DNA of 64,000 bases from a bacterium (GTDB lineage: Bacteria > Desulfobacterota > Deferrisomatia > Deferrisomatales > Deferrisomataceae). The notes under the pieces were generated by a model. The model had not been told where the DNA came from, did no database searches, and saw only the letters and a program-made list of their open reading frames with translations. The DNA is taken from assembly GCA_027021615.1 (NCBI GenBank), contig JALUTY010000098.1, positions 32,304 through 96,303 on the forward strand, given 5' to 3'. Position numbers and translations under genes: made by a program. Shown one piece after another: positions 54,955-62,503 of the stretch; positions within the stretch are counted from its first letter, which is position 1; each line of letters opens with the position of its first letter.

Positions 54955-56431
54955 CCGAACGGTACACTCGGTCGTCTTCCGCCTCACAGCACGGTACGCT
55001 CTGGTGTTTTCCCTAGGAGCGATCGCCCTGTTCGGGCTTGCGTACCGGCTTCTGGAAACCGGATTGAAGAGCGAGGAGCGAGAGGGGATCGCAGCAAAGT
55101 TGGTGGAGCTGGCGGGCGAGTACCGGGACGGCGGGCTCCAGGCGGTAGCGAGGGATGTCGCGTTGTCCACGGACCGGGACGAGGTCCCGGCGTTTGCCGT
55201 TCGCGTGGCCGACTCCGAGAACCGGACCCTGTTCGCCAGCGCCCTCCCCTCATGGCGGGGGTTCGAGCCCCGCGTGCTCGAGCGCACGACTCCCCCCGAG
55301 GGAGGGTGGCTCGAGCTGGAAGAGGCGGGGGACGGTCGGGTCCTGGAGGTAGCGGCAGTACGGCTTCCGGACGGGAGTTTCCTGGAGGTGGGGCGTGTCT
55401 CGCCGCTGTTGGATCGAGCCCTGGAACGGTTCCGCGAGGTCGCGGGGGTCACAGCGATTCCCTTGGTGTTCATGGCGGTGGGAGCCGGATGGTTTCTGGC
55501 TTGCAGGGCCCTGGAGCCGGTTCGCCAGCTTTCCACGGCCTTGGACCGGATCGTGCCGGGGGACGGCGGGGCCAGGATCCCTCGGCCGGGGACAGCCGAC
55601 GAGATAGATGCGCTCGTAGAGCGGGTCAACCGGTTGCTCGGCCGAATCGAAACCCTCGTTGCGGGGATGCGCGAATCGCTGGACAACGTGGCGCACGACC
55701 TGCGCACTCCTTTGACGAGGCTTCGCGGGGTGGCGGAAGTGGCTCTCACATCGGGGAAGGACCCCGAGGAATTGCGGGAGGCGTTGGCAGACTGCCTGGA
55801 GGAGACCCAACGGATCGACGCGATGCTTCGGGCCATTTTTGATCTTTCCGAGGCGGAAACGGGGGCCATGGCTCTCCACAGAGCCCCGTGCGGCGTTCGG
55901 GGTGCGTGCGAGGACGTGGCCGAGCTGTACCGGGTGGTAGCGGAAGACCGGCGCGTGTCCCTCACAGTCTCCGTTGACGAGGGACTGACGGTGTGGGCCG
56001 ATCCCGTTCGGTTGCGCCAAGTGATTGCGAATCTGGTGGACAACGCGGTCAAGTACACGCCTGAAGGGGGATGGGTACGGGTGCGGGCAAACGAGGAAAA
56101 CGGTCGGGTGGTGGTGCGAGTGGAGGACTCCGGGCCAGGGATCCCCGAGAAGGAGCAGCTTCGCGTCTGGGAGCGGCTGTACCGCGCTGACACGAGCCGA
56201 TCCCAGCGGGGCCTAGGTCTGGGACTGTCCTTGGTGCGGGCGTTGGTGGAGGCGCACGGAGGGGAGGTGGGGGTGCGAAGCTCGCCTGGACAGGGCAGCG
56301 TGTTCTGGTTTTGTCTTCTGCCGGCGGACGAAACGTGGGGGGCTGAGGCCATTAACCCGGCGGCGATAAAGACGCGTAAGCGGCCGCAGGGTCGCGGGGC
56401 GGGGGAAAAGAAGCCGGGAGGTTCCGCCTGA
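54935..56431 (+). CDS. Histidine kinase, heavy-metal-sensor type
   Basis: A 498-residue sensor kinase with two membrane segments (about 14-36 and 170-192), a periplasmic domain of about 130 residues, HAMP, HisKA with H254 in NVAHDLRTPLTRLRG, and a C-terminal ATPase domain (NLVDNAVKYTP, EDSGPGIPEKEQ, RGLGLGLSLVRALVEAHGG). Start is the ATG inside the end of the regulator gene. The C-terminal 35 residues are a basic tail rich in Lys/Arg. The ligand is not evident; cognate partner is the overlapping response regulator. Confidence 0.92.
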   Translation: MFWTRFDRTVHSVVFRLTARYALVFSLGAIALFGLAYRLLETGLKSEEREGIAAKLVELAGEYRDGGLQAVARDVALSTDRDEVPAFAVRVADSENRTLFASALPSWRGFEPRVLERTTPPEGGWLELEEAGDGRVLEVAAVRLPDGSFLEVGRVSPLLDRALERFREVAGVTAIPLVFMAVGAGWFLACRALEPVRQLSTALDRIVPGDGGARIPRPGTADEIDALVERVNRLLGRIETLVAGMRESLDNVAHDLRTPLTRLRGVAEVALTSGKDPEELREALADCLEETQRIDAMLRAIFDLSEAETGAMALHRAPCGVRGACEDVAELYRVVAEDRRVSLTVSVDEGLTVWADPVRLRQVIANLVDNAVKYTPEGGWVRVRANEENGRVVVRVEDSGPGIPEKEQLRVWERLYRADTSRSQRGLGLGLSLVRALVEAHGGEVGVRSSPGQGSVFWFCLLPADETWGAEAINPAAIKTRKRPQGRGAGEKKPGGSA

Positions 56432-56525
56432 GATCGCAGGGGTCCTCTCGGTTCGATCCGGTCGCGGCTCGTCAGGGCTCGCGCCGCAGCGGCTCCCCTG
56501 CCAGATCGAGTCAGAAAGGTGACGC

Positions 56526-57324
56526 GTGCAGGAGATCCAGACGGCGTTCTTGTTCGCGGCGGGGTATCTCGTTTCTCGCCTCGTTGTGCGGATTCCCCTG
56601 GCCGAACGTTTGCTGTACGTCGGGGCGAAACCGGGTGCGCGCCTCCGCGCCCTCGGGGTCTGCCTTCGGATCCTGGCTGCAGCCGCGGCGTTGTCGGCAG
56701 TGGTGCCCAACGTGCTTGTCGTGTTGGGGGTGCTGCCCGCCGTAAACCGGATAGGCCGGGACTCGGATCGAGAGAGCGACGCCGCATGGCCCACGGCAAA
56801 GGCCGTGGCCTTGCTGTACGGTGCGAACATCGGGGGGATGGCGTCGCTCACCGGTACCCCCGCCAACGGGGCCTGGTGGCATGGCTGGTGGCGGCCGGGG
56901 TTCCGCGTGGCCCGGCCCTCTCCTATGCTGGCTGGCTCCTGTAAGGGCCGGTGCTGGCAGCGGTGCTGACGGCCGGGTTCGCGATCTGGTGCTTCGTCTG
57001 GCCGGTAAGGGGGCTCGGGGGGAGGTCTCTTCTGCACCCCGCCGACATATTTCGCGGGACCCCCTTTCGGGGCGCGGTGTTCGTGGGTGCCAGTGCTGTG
57101 AAGGCCTGGGTCTGTCTGTTCCGTGTTCGTACACCCAGGCCGCTCTGGCGGTGGCTCTATCGAGCACCTGCGCCTTTCTGCTTTTGGCGACGGTTGTAAA
57201 CGGGTTCGTGTGCGGCAGGATCCGCGGCGTCTCCCTCCGGCGTTTGTTGGTAAGCGGGATCGCAATGAACGTGGCTGCGGCGGCCCTGGTGTCCACCTGG
57301 GTCCGGTTCCTCCCCGGGTTGTGA
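56526..57324 (+). pseudogene. Disrupted membrane transporter (anion/citrate-type carrier remnant)
   Basis: Hydrophobic coding sequence runs through three frames. Frame one starts at a GTG (56526) and contains LRILAAAAALSAVVPNVLVVLGVLPAV and YGANIGGMASLTGTPANG, reminiscent of the SLC13/ArsB-like ion-transporter loop. After about 56890 the hydrophobic signal moves to a second frame (VLAAVLTAGFAIWCFVWPVR after a stop) and after about 57110 to a third (STCAFLLLATVVNGFVCGRI, then VSGIAMNVAAAALVSTW), ending at 57324. At about 265 codons it is also much shorter than a complete carrier (usually over 400). Sequencing error cannot be excluded for single shifts, but several are needed. Confidence 0.65.
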
Positions 57325-57352
57325 AGGCGTTCCCCTCCGCTCGCCCTTCTCC

Positions 57353-57370
57353 CATTACATCGTTGTAATG
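57353..57370 (+). promoter_or_regulatory. CopR/CusR-like operator dyad
   Basis: CATTACATCGTTGTAATG is a perfect dyad (7-bp arms, 4-bp centre) of the TTACA-type recognised by heavy-metal OmpR-family regulators. It lies 28 bp after the transporter remnant and upstream of the YkgJ-PAP2-cls-DedA cassette, and its low GC content is striking locally. Likely bound by the response regulator encoded at 54280. Confidence 0.6.
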
Positions 57371-57531
57371 TTCCTGTCATGGTCCCGTAACGCCGGAGGC
57401 GGTACCTTGTGTCCGCCAACCTCAGGAAAAGGAACGACAAGAGGAAAAGCTTCAGAATGAAGGCGTTCCCTCCTTCTTGCGCAGCGTCTCACGCCCCCCC
57501 TACAGGCCGTTTCCACTGTGCGAGGCTCAGG

Positions 57532-57858
57532 ATGCCGCTGCTGGCGCACCAGGTGCTGGGGAAGCTCCGCCGCCTGTGGCTCGTGTGGTTCCGACCGCAG
57601 TGCGTAGCCCGGAAACACCGGCAGCGAACCGGCAGGTGCCTGCGATGCGGGCGGTGCTGCAGCCTCGCGTTCACCTGCCCGATGTTCGCCGGGGACGGGT
57701 TTTGTTTGACCTACGGAGCGGTCCGGCCACGCGTATGCGCTGCGTTCCCGATCGATGAGCGCGATCTCAAAGAGGTCGAGAGGGGCGGGGGCGCGTGCGG
57801 GTTCGCGTTTCAAGCCCCCGAGCCTCTGGTCTTGGTGGAGGGAGGGAGCCGGCGGTGA
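57532..57858 (+). CDS. YkgJ-like cysteine-rich (zinc/iron-chelating) protein
   Basis: A 108-residue protein with cysteines in CLRCGRCCSL, TCPMFAGDGFCLTYG and VCAAFP, the pattern of the YkgJ/UPF0153 metal-binding domain, with RPRVCAAFPIDERDL as its typical end. An amphipathic helix precedes (LGKLRRLWLVWFRP). The start is uncertain: the ATG used gives the usual family length; a GTG at 57409 (GGAGG at good distance) and an ATG at 57457 are in frame and would add 41 or 25 residues. Its stop overlaps the PAP2 start (GTGA). Confidence 0.75.
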   Translation: MPLLAHQVLGKLRRLWLVWFRPQCVARKHRQRTGRCLRCGRCCSLAFTCPMFAGDGFCLTYGAVRPRVCAAFPIDERDLKEVERGGGACGFAFQAPEPLVLVEGGSRR

Positions 57859-58475
57859 GTCCCGTGACGAACTGGGAGCTTGCTCTTCTGGCTCGGTACG
57901 CGGCCGCCCGGGGCGGGTCCCCGTGGCTGGACGGACTGGCGAAGATTCTGGCTACGGCCGGACCTTGGGGAACCGCCTGCGTGTTGACCGCGCTTTGGCT
58001 CTGGGGAAGCCGGGGGGTCAGGGACCGAGTGGCCTTACTCGAGGCGACGGCGGCAGGGCTTCTCGGGCTCGGTGTCAACCAAGTGTTTGCAGCCTTCTTT
58101 TTCCGCCCGCGGCCTTACATGCTGGGTCTGGTCAAGCCCCTCATCACCCACGCCTACGAGACCAGTTTTCCCAGCGATCACGCCACGCTCATGCTCGGGG
58201 TCGGGCTTTACCTGCTCCTCTTCACGCGCCGCCGCTGGGCCGGGGCCGTCTTGCTCCTCCTGGGGGGGGCCACGGCCTGGGCCAGGGTCTACGCGGGGGT
58301 GCACTTCCCCTCGGACGTTCTGGGGTCGGCCGGGGTCGCGATCGCCGCGTGCGTCGCCGTGAAGGCTGCTGCCTCGCGCGTGCACCCTCGTCTGGAAGGT
58401 CTGGTTCGGCTGTACGCTCGGATCGCAAACGGATGGATCCGCCGTGGCTGGGTCCGGGGGATTGCCCCGGAATAG
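57855..58475 (+). CDS. PAP2-family phosphatase (undecaprenyl-diphosphatase BcrC-like)
   Basis: A 206-residue integral membrane phosphatase with about six hydrophobic segments. The PAP2 signature is complete: FFFRPRPY, TSFPSDHATLM and RVYAGVHFPSDVLG, whose histidines form the catalytic set outside the membrane. Such enzymes dephosphorylate undecaprenyl diphosphate or other lipid phosphates. GTG start overlaps the YkgJ-like stop. Cardiolipin synthase follows after 38 bp. Confidence 0.88.
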   Translation: MSPVTNWELALLARYAAARGGSPWLDGLAKILATAGPWGTACVLTALWLWGSRGVRDRVALLEATAAGLLGLGVNQVFAAFFFRPRPYMLGLVKPLITHAYETSFPSDHATLMLGVGLYLLLFTRRRWAGAVLLLLGGATAWARVYAGVHFPSDVLGSAGVAIAACVAVKAAASRVHPRLEGLVRLYARIANGWIRRGWVRGIAPE

Positions 58476-58513
58476 ACGGGCGGGAGCGGGCGAACCCCGG
58501 AGGGTGAAAACAG

Positions 58514-59902
58514 ATGTTCACATCTCTGCTGCTACATGGGGCCTCCGTGCTGACCGGGGTGCTCGCGTTCGTGTTTGCCGTTCGCATCCTCCGGGAGCGG
58601 AGGCCACCCGCCAACGCGCTGAGCTGGATCGTGGGAGTGGTGTTGGCCCCCTATGTGGCGATACCGCTATACCTCCTTCTCGGCGGGGCCCGCACCCGGG
58701 AGATTCTCCGGAAAAAGGGAAGACTGCGCGCCCGAGGTCAATCGGCCGAGGCCGTGGTGCCGTGCTCCCCGGCCGCCCGGGTGCTCACGGCCCGGGGCGG
58801 GCCGCCTCCACGGCCCGGTCACCGGATCTCGTGGTTTTCCGATGGGGTGGGCTCCTACCATGCTCTTGTGGATCTGATCCGGGGCGCACGGCGGCGTCTG
58901 TGGGTGCAGACGTTCATTTTGGGGCGTGACCCGGTGGGAGCCGCCCTCGTGGAGACCCTGGCCGAAAGGGCCCGGGAGGGGGTGGAGGTCTGCCTGCTTC
59001 TCGACGCTATGGGGGGCTGGGGCGCGAGGGGGCGGTTCGTCGATCCGATCCGGAGGGCCGGCGGCCGGGTCGGTGTGTTCCTGCCGGTGCTGCCCTTGCG
59101 CCGTCGATGGTCCGCGAATCTCCGAAATCACCGCAAGCTCGCCTTGGCGGACGGCCGGGGGGCGTGGTTGGGGGGCATGAACCTGGCCGAGGAATACCTG
59201 GGACCCGCGGAACACCCGGGCCGCTGGGCCGATCTGGCGGCGGTGGTGGAGGGGCCGGCGGTGACCGATCTGGAGGAGGGGTTTCGGGCCGACTGGCGGT
59301 TTGCCACGGGGACCGAACCCGGGGGCTCGGTCGGGGTCGGAGAGCCCCTGGGTAGGGGACCGGCCACGGTTCAAGCCGCGGCGGCGGGCCCGGACGTGGC
59401 GGGAAATCCCCTGCGCGACGCCCTGCTCGCGGCCTTCGCCGGCGCGCGGCGGCACGTGTGGGTCGTGTCGCCCTATTTCCTGCCGGATGAGGCCCTGCTC
59501 CAGATGCTGGCCGTCCAGGCGCGAGCCGGGGTCGAGGTGACGGTCGTCGTTCCAGAGCGTTCGAACCACCGGTTGGCGGACTGGGCACGGGAACGCCCGT
59601 TGCAGATCCTGCGGGACGCGGGAGCCCGGGTCCTGGGATACGGCCGCAGCATGATCCACGCGAAGCTCGTCGCCGTCGACGAGAGCTTCGGTCTTTTCGG
59701 GTCGGCCAATCTGGACATGCGAAGCCTCTATCTGAATTTCGAGGTCGGGCTGGCGCTCTACACCCCGGCGGACGTCCGAGCGCTCCGGCGGATCGCCGCC
59801 GAATATGCGTCGGCGTCCAGACCTCTGGCGTTTCCCCACCGCAGGGGCAATGTGGGAGAACTCCTGGTGGACTTGGCAGATCTTCTGGCACCTCTTCTGT
59901 GA
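58514..59902 (+). CDS. cls: Cardiolipin synthase (phospholipase D family)
   Basis: A 462-residue ClsA-type enzyme. Two N-terminal membrane helices (about 5-25 and 34-56) are followed by two PLD domains with HKD motifs NHRKLALADGRGAWLGGMNL (about residue 206) and IHAKLVAVDESFGLFGSANLD (about residue 382). It condenses phosphatidylglycerol to cardiolipin at the inner membrane. The ATG follows GGAGGGTGAAAACAG. It sits between two lipid-phosphatase-type genes. Confidence 0.92.
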   Translation: MFTSLLLHGASVLTGVLAFVFAVRILRERRPPANALSWIVGVVLAPYVAIPLYLLLGGARTREILRKKGRLRARGQSAEAVVPCSPAARVLTARGGPPPRPGHRISWFSDGVGSYHALVDLIRGARRRLWVQTFILGRDPVGAALVETLAERAREGVEVCLLLDAMGGWGARGRFVDPIRRAGGRVGVFLPVLPLRRRWSANLRNHRKLALADGRGAWLGGMNLAEEYLGPAEHPGRWADLAAVVEGPAVTDLEEGFRADWRFATGTEPGGSVGVGEPLGRGPATVQAAAAGPDVAGNPLRDALLAAFAGARRHVWVVSPYFLPDEALLQMLAVQARAGVEVTVVVPERSNHRLADWARERPLQILRDAGARVLGYGRSMIHAKLVAVDESFGLFGSANLDMRSLYLNFEVGLALYTPADVRALRRIAAEYASASRPLAFPHRRGNVGELLVDLADLLAPLL

Positions 59903-59920
59903 CGGCGGGAGGGGGTCGTC

Positions 59921-61624
59921 GTGTACTCGGTTACCGAACGGATCCTGACGCTCCTCGCGGCCCATCCCCACCCGGTGACCTTCTTCCTGCTGGTGCTCAC
60001 CGGTCTCGGACTTCCCGTGCCGGAGGACGTGATTCTCCTGGCGGCCGGGGCCGTGGTGAGCTGGGGGCGCACGGGGTACTACCCCATCGTGGGGGTGGCC
60101 CTCCTGGGGGTGTTGGTGGGGGATCTCCTGCTCTTCCTTTTGGGGCGAAGATACGGTCCCAGGTTCCTCAAACATCGACCGTTTCGGTACCTGGCGAGCC
60201 CACGGCGCACGGACCGGGCGCGGGACATGCTGGCCCGTCGAGGCGCGGGAGCCGTGTTCCTCGGTCGGTTCGTGGCGGGGGTGCGGTTTGCGGTGTTCTT
60301 CGTGGCCGGGGCGAGCGGCATGAACACGGCCACGTTCGTTCTGCTCGACCTCACGGGGGCCGTGATCTCGGTTCCCCTGGCGGTCCTCGTCGGGTACGTG
60401 TTCGGCTCGAACTTCGAGGAGGCCCTGGGCGTCCTCCGTGCCTACCGGTGGCAGGTGCTCGCCGCGGCGGTCGGCCTCGTGCTGGCAGGGTGGGCCCTCG
60501 TTCGGGTGGGCCGGACCCTCGGCGCGTGGAAGCGGCTGCGGCGGGCAGGGACGGCCCTGGCGCGCCTGGTCGGCGGGTACATGGGGCGCCGCCGGTGGTT
60601 CCGTTTGGCCCTGCTGGCCGCGGCCTTGGGCGGCGTGGTCTACTACGCGGCGGTGGCCGCTCAGCCCCTTCCTGCTGCCGACCGGAACTTCCGCCAGATC
60701 GCCCGGATTCCCCCGGTGAACCCGGGAGACCCGTTTAGCTTCGCCGTGCTGGGAGACAACCGCAACAACCAGACGGTGTTCACGGAGATCCTTCGGCGCA
60801 TCGATGCGGATCCCGACATTCGGTTCGCGGTGGATCTCGGGGACCTGGTGTTTGACGGGGAAAGGGAGAAGTACCGGTTCTTCCTGGAGCAGATCGGCGG
60901 ATTCACGAAACCCCTCCTGGTGGCGCCGGGAAACCACGACATCCGCGAGGGGGGCCGCGCCGTGTACTATGACGCGTTTGGCCCGTTCTACTACTCGTTC
61001 CGGGTGGGTGACGCCCTGTTCGTGGTGCTGGACGACGCCGACGAGGTGGGATTCACGCCGTCCCAGTGGGCCTGGGCCGAGCGCGTGGTGAAGGAATCGG
61101 GCGCCGCGCACACGTTCGTGATGTTTCACGTGCCGCTGTTCGATCCCCGCCACCGCACGGACCTTGACTGGCTCAAAGCCGTGCTGCCGGGGCCTGCCCG
61201 CAACTGGATGTTCCACCACAGCCTGGCAGACGAAACCCGGGCGAGGGAGTATGCTACGGTGTTCCGACGGTGGGGGGTCACGAGGCTGTACTGCTCCCAC
61301 GTTCACGGCTTCTACCGGGGAGAGTGGGCCGGCGTGCCGTTCACCCTGACGGGGGGTGCCGGCGCCCCGCTGGTCGGGATCGACCCCGAGCACGATTTCT
61401 ACCATTACGTGAAGGTCACCGTGGGGCCCGGGGGCGTGCGCGAGGAGGTGGTCCGGATCCCCTCGCCCCCGTTCGGTCTTCTGGCCCGCGCCGGAAACCT
61501 GGTTTTTCTGCATCTGCGAAGCTTTGTGGCCACCCACGTCCCGGGCACGATTCTGTTCCTCGTGTTCGCCGTGGGCGCGTGGGATCTCCTGGCTGCCCGG
61601 CGCGGTCGGGAGAACGCAGCGTGA
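59921..61624 (+). CDS. DedA (VTT) membrane protein fused to a metallophosphoesterase
   Basis: A 567-residue fusion. Residues about 1-205 are a DedA/SNARE-associated (VTT) domain: GLPVPEDVILLAAGAVVSWG and FLGRFVAGVRFAVFFVAGASGM, the re-entrant arginine motif. A hydrophobic helix (about 227-247, after basic GRRRWFR) leads to a calcineurin-like phosphoesterase (about 270-510) with all motifs: VLGDNRNN, DLGDLVFDG, APGNHD, FHVPLF and CSHVHG. A final helix (about 540-560) ends in a basic tail. By the positive-inside rule the phosphatase faces the periplasm. DedA proteins include undecaprenyl-phosphate flippases, so the fusion may dephosphorylate and return a carrier lipid. GTG start after GGGAGGGGGTC. 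The next PAP2 gene overlaps by 1 bp. Confidence 0.88.
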   Translation: MYSVTERILTLLAAHPHPVTFFLLVLTGLGLPVPEDVILLAAGAVVSWGRTGYYPIVGVALLGVLVGDLLLFLLGRRYGPRFLKHRPFRYLASPRRTDRARDMLARRGAGAVFLGRFVAGVRFAVFFVAGASGMNTATFVLLDLTGAVISVPLAVLVGYVFGSNFEEALGVLRAYRWQVLAAAVGLVLAGWALVRVGRTLGAWKRLRRAGTALARLVGGYMGRRRWFRLALLAAALGGVVYYAAVAAQPLPAADRNFRQIARIPPVNPGDPFSFAVLGDNRNNQTVFTEILRRIDADPDIRFAVDLGDLVFDGEREKYRFFLEQIGGFTKPLLVAPGNHDIREGGRAVYYDAFGPFYYSFRVGDALFVVLDDADEVGFTPSQWAWAERVVKESGAAHTFVMFHVPLFDPRHRTDLDWLKAVLPGPARNWMFHHSLADETRAREYATVFRRWGVTRLYCSHVHGFYRGEWAGVPFTLTGGAGAPLVGIDPEHDFYHYVKVTVGPGGVREEVVRIPSPPFGLLARAGNLVFLHLRSFVATHVPGTILFLVFAVGAWDLLAARRGRENAA

Positions 61625-62412
61625 TGCGGGTCTCCCTCCCGGCCGTGGCCCTCGCCCTCATCGTGGTGTCGGCGAGCACGGCCTTTGCCGGGGTGCGCCG
61701 AGACCCGGTCCGGGCTGGTGGGGACGCCCTCGCGTACGCCGTGACCCCGGCCGGCTGGGGTGCCGAGGAATGGGGCCGGTTCGGGCTCGCCGCGGGGTCG
61801 GTCGCGGTCGTGGGGCTGGCCGACGAGGGCGTCCGGGTCTCCGTGCGAGACGCCCGCACCGGGTTCACGGGGGATCTCGCCCGGGCGGTAAAGGGGCTCG
61901 GCGAGCCCTTGGGCTGGGGCGGGGCCGTGGTCGCGGCCACGTACCTCGGGGGCTGGGCGGCAGGGGCCGACGACGTGCGGGAGACTGGGTTTCGCATGGC
62001 CGAGGCCGGCGTGCTTTCGCTGGCGGCGGCTTCCGTTCTCAAGGCGGCCGTGGGTCGAAGCCGGCCCGGGGAGGGGCAGGGCGCGGGCACGTTTCGGCCC
62101 CTCCGGGGCGGTCTGGGCGGCGGGCGCTCGTCGTTCCCCTCGGGCCACACCACGTTCGCCTTCGCCGTGGCCGCGGTGGCGGCCGAACGGGTGCCGGGTT
62201 CGGGCTGGGTGGCCTATCCGCTCGCGGCGCTCGTGGGCTGGTCGCGCCTCCACGACGACGACCACTGGGCGAGCGATGTCGCGGCGGGGGCCGCCCTGGG
62301 CGCGGCCACCGGCTGGTGGGTGGCGCACCGCCCGGACGAGTCCGCCACCATGCTCGTGCCCTGGATCGGCCCGGGCTGGGGCGGACTCGCGTGGTGCGGA
62401 CGGTTCGATTGA
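61624..62412 (+). CDS. Secreted or membrane-anchored PAP2-family phosphatase
   Basis: A 262-residue protein with an N-terminal signal peptide or anchor (to about AFA, residue 22). The PAP2 motifs are KAAVGRSRPGEG, SSFPSGHTTFAFA and SRLHDDDHWASDVAAG; the middle one carries one catalytic histidine and the last the other. Hydrophobic helices are fewer and shorter than in the BcrC-like gene at 57855, resembling the periplasmic/outer-face PAP2 enzymes (LpxE/PgpB-like group). It is the last gene of the cassette and overlaps the DedA fusion by one base. Confidence 0.85.
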   Translation: MRVSLPAVALALIVVSASTAFAGVRRDPVRAGGDALAYAVTPAGWGAEEWGRFGLAAGSVAVVGLADEGVRVSVRDARTGFTGDLARAVKGLGEPLGWGGAVVAATYLGGWAAGADDVRETGFRMAEAGVLSLAAASVLKAAVGRSRPGEGQGAGTFRPLRGGLGGGRSSFPSGHTTFAFAVAAVAAERVPGSGWVAYPLAALVGWSRLHDDDHWASDVAAGAALGAATGWWVAHRPDESATMLVPWIGPGWGGLAWCGRFD

Positions 62413-62448
62413 CCCGGCGGCCATACGGCCGCACAAGCAGCCCGCAGG

Positions 62449-62497
62449 GGCGTGGGGCCTGCCTCCGGCCCTGTGGAGGGCTTCGGGCCCCACGGCC
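62449..62497. repeat. Short, internally deleted copy of the interspersed repeat
   Basis: CGTGGGGCCTGCCTCCGGCC (62451-62470) matches the left end of copy 1 at 18 of 20 bases, and GGGCCCCACGGCCTCC resembles its right end. The 8-bp arms GTGGGGCC/GGCCCCAC form a hairpin between the convergent PAP2 and hypothetical genes, where it may serve as a two-way terminator. Confidence 0.5.
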
Positions 62498-62503
62498 TCC
62501 CGC

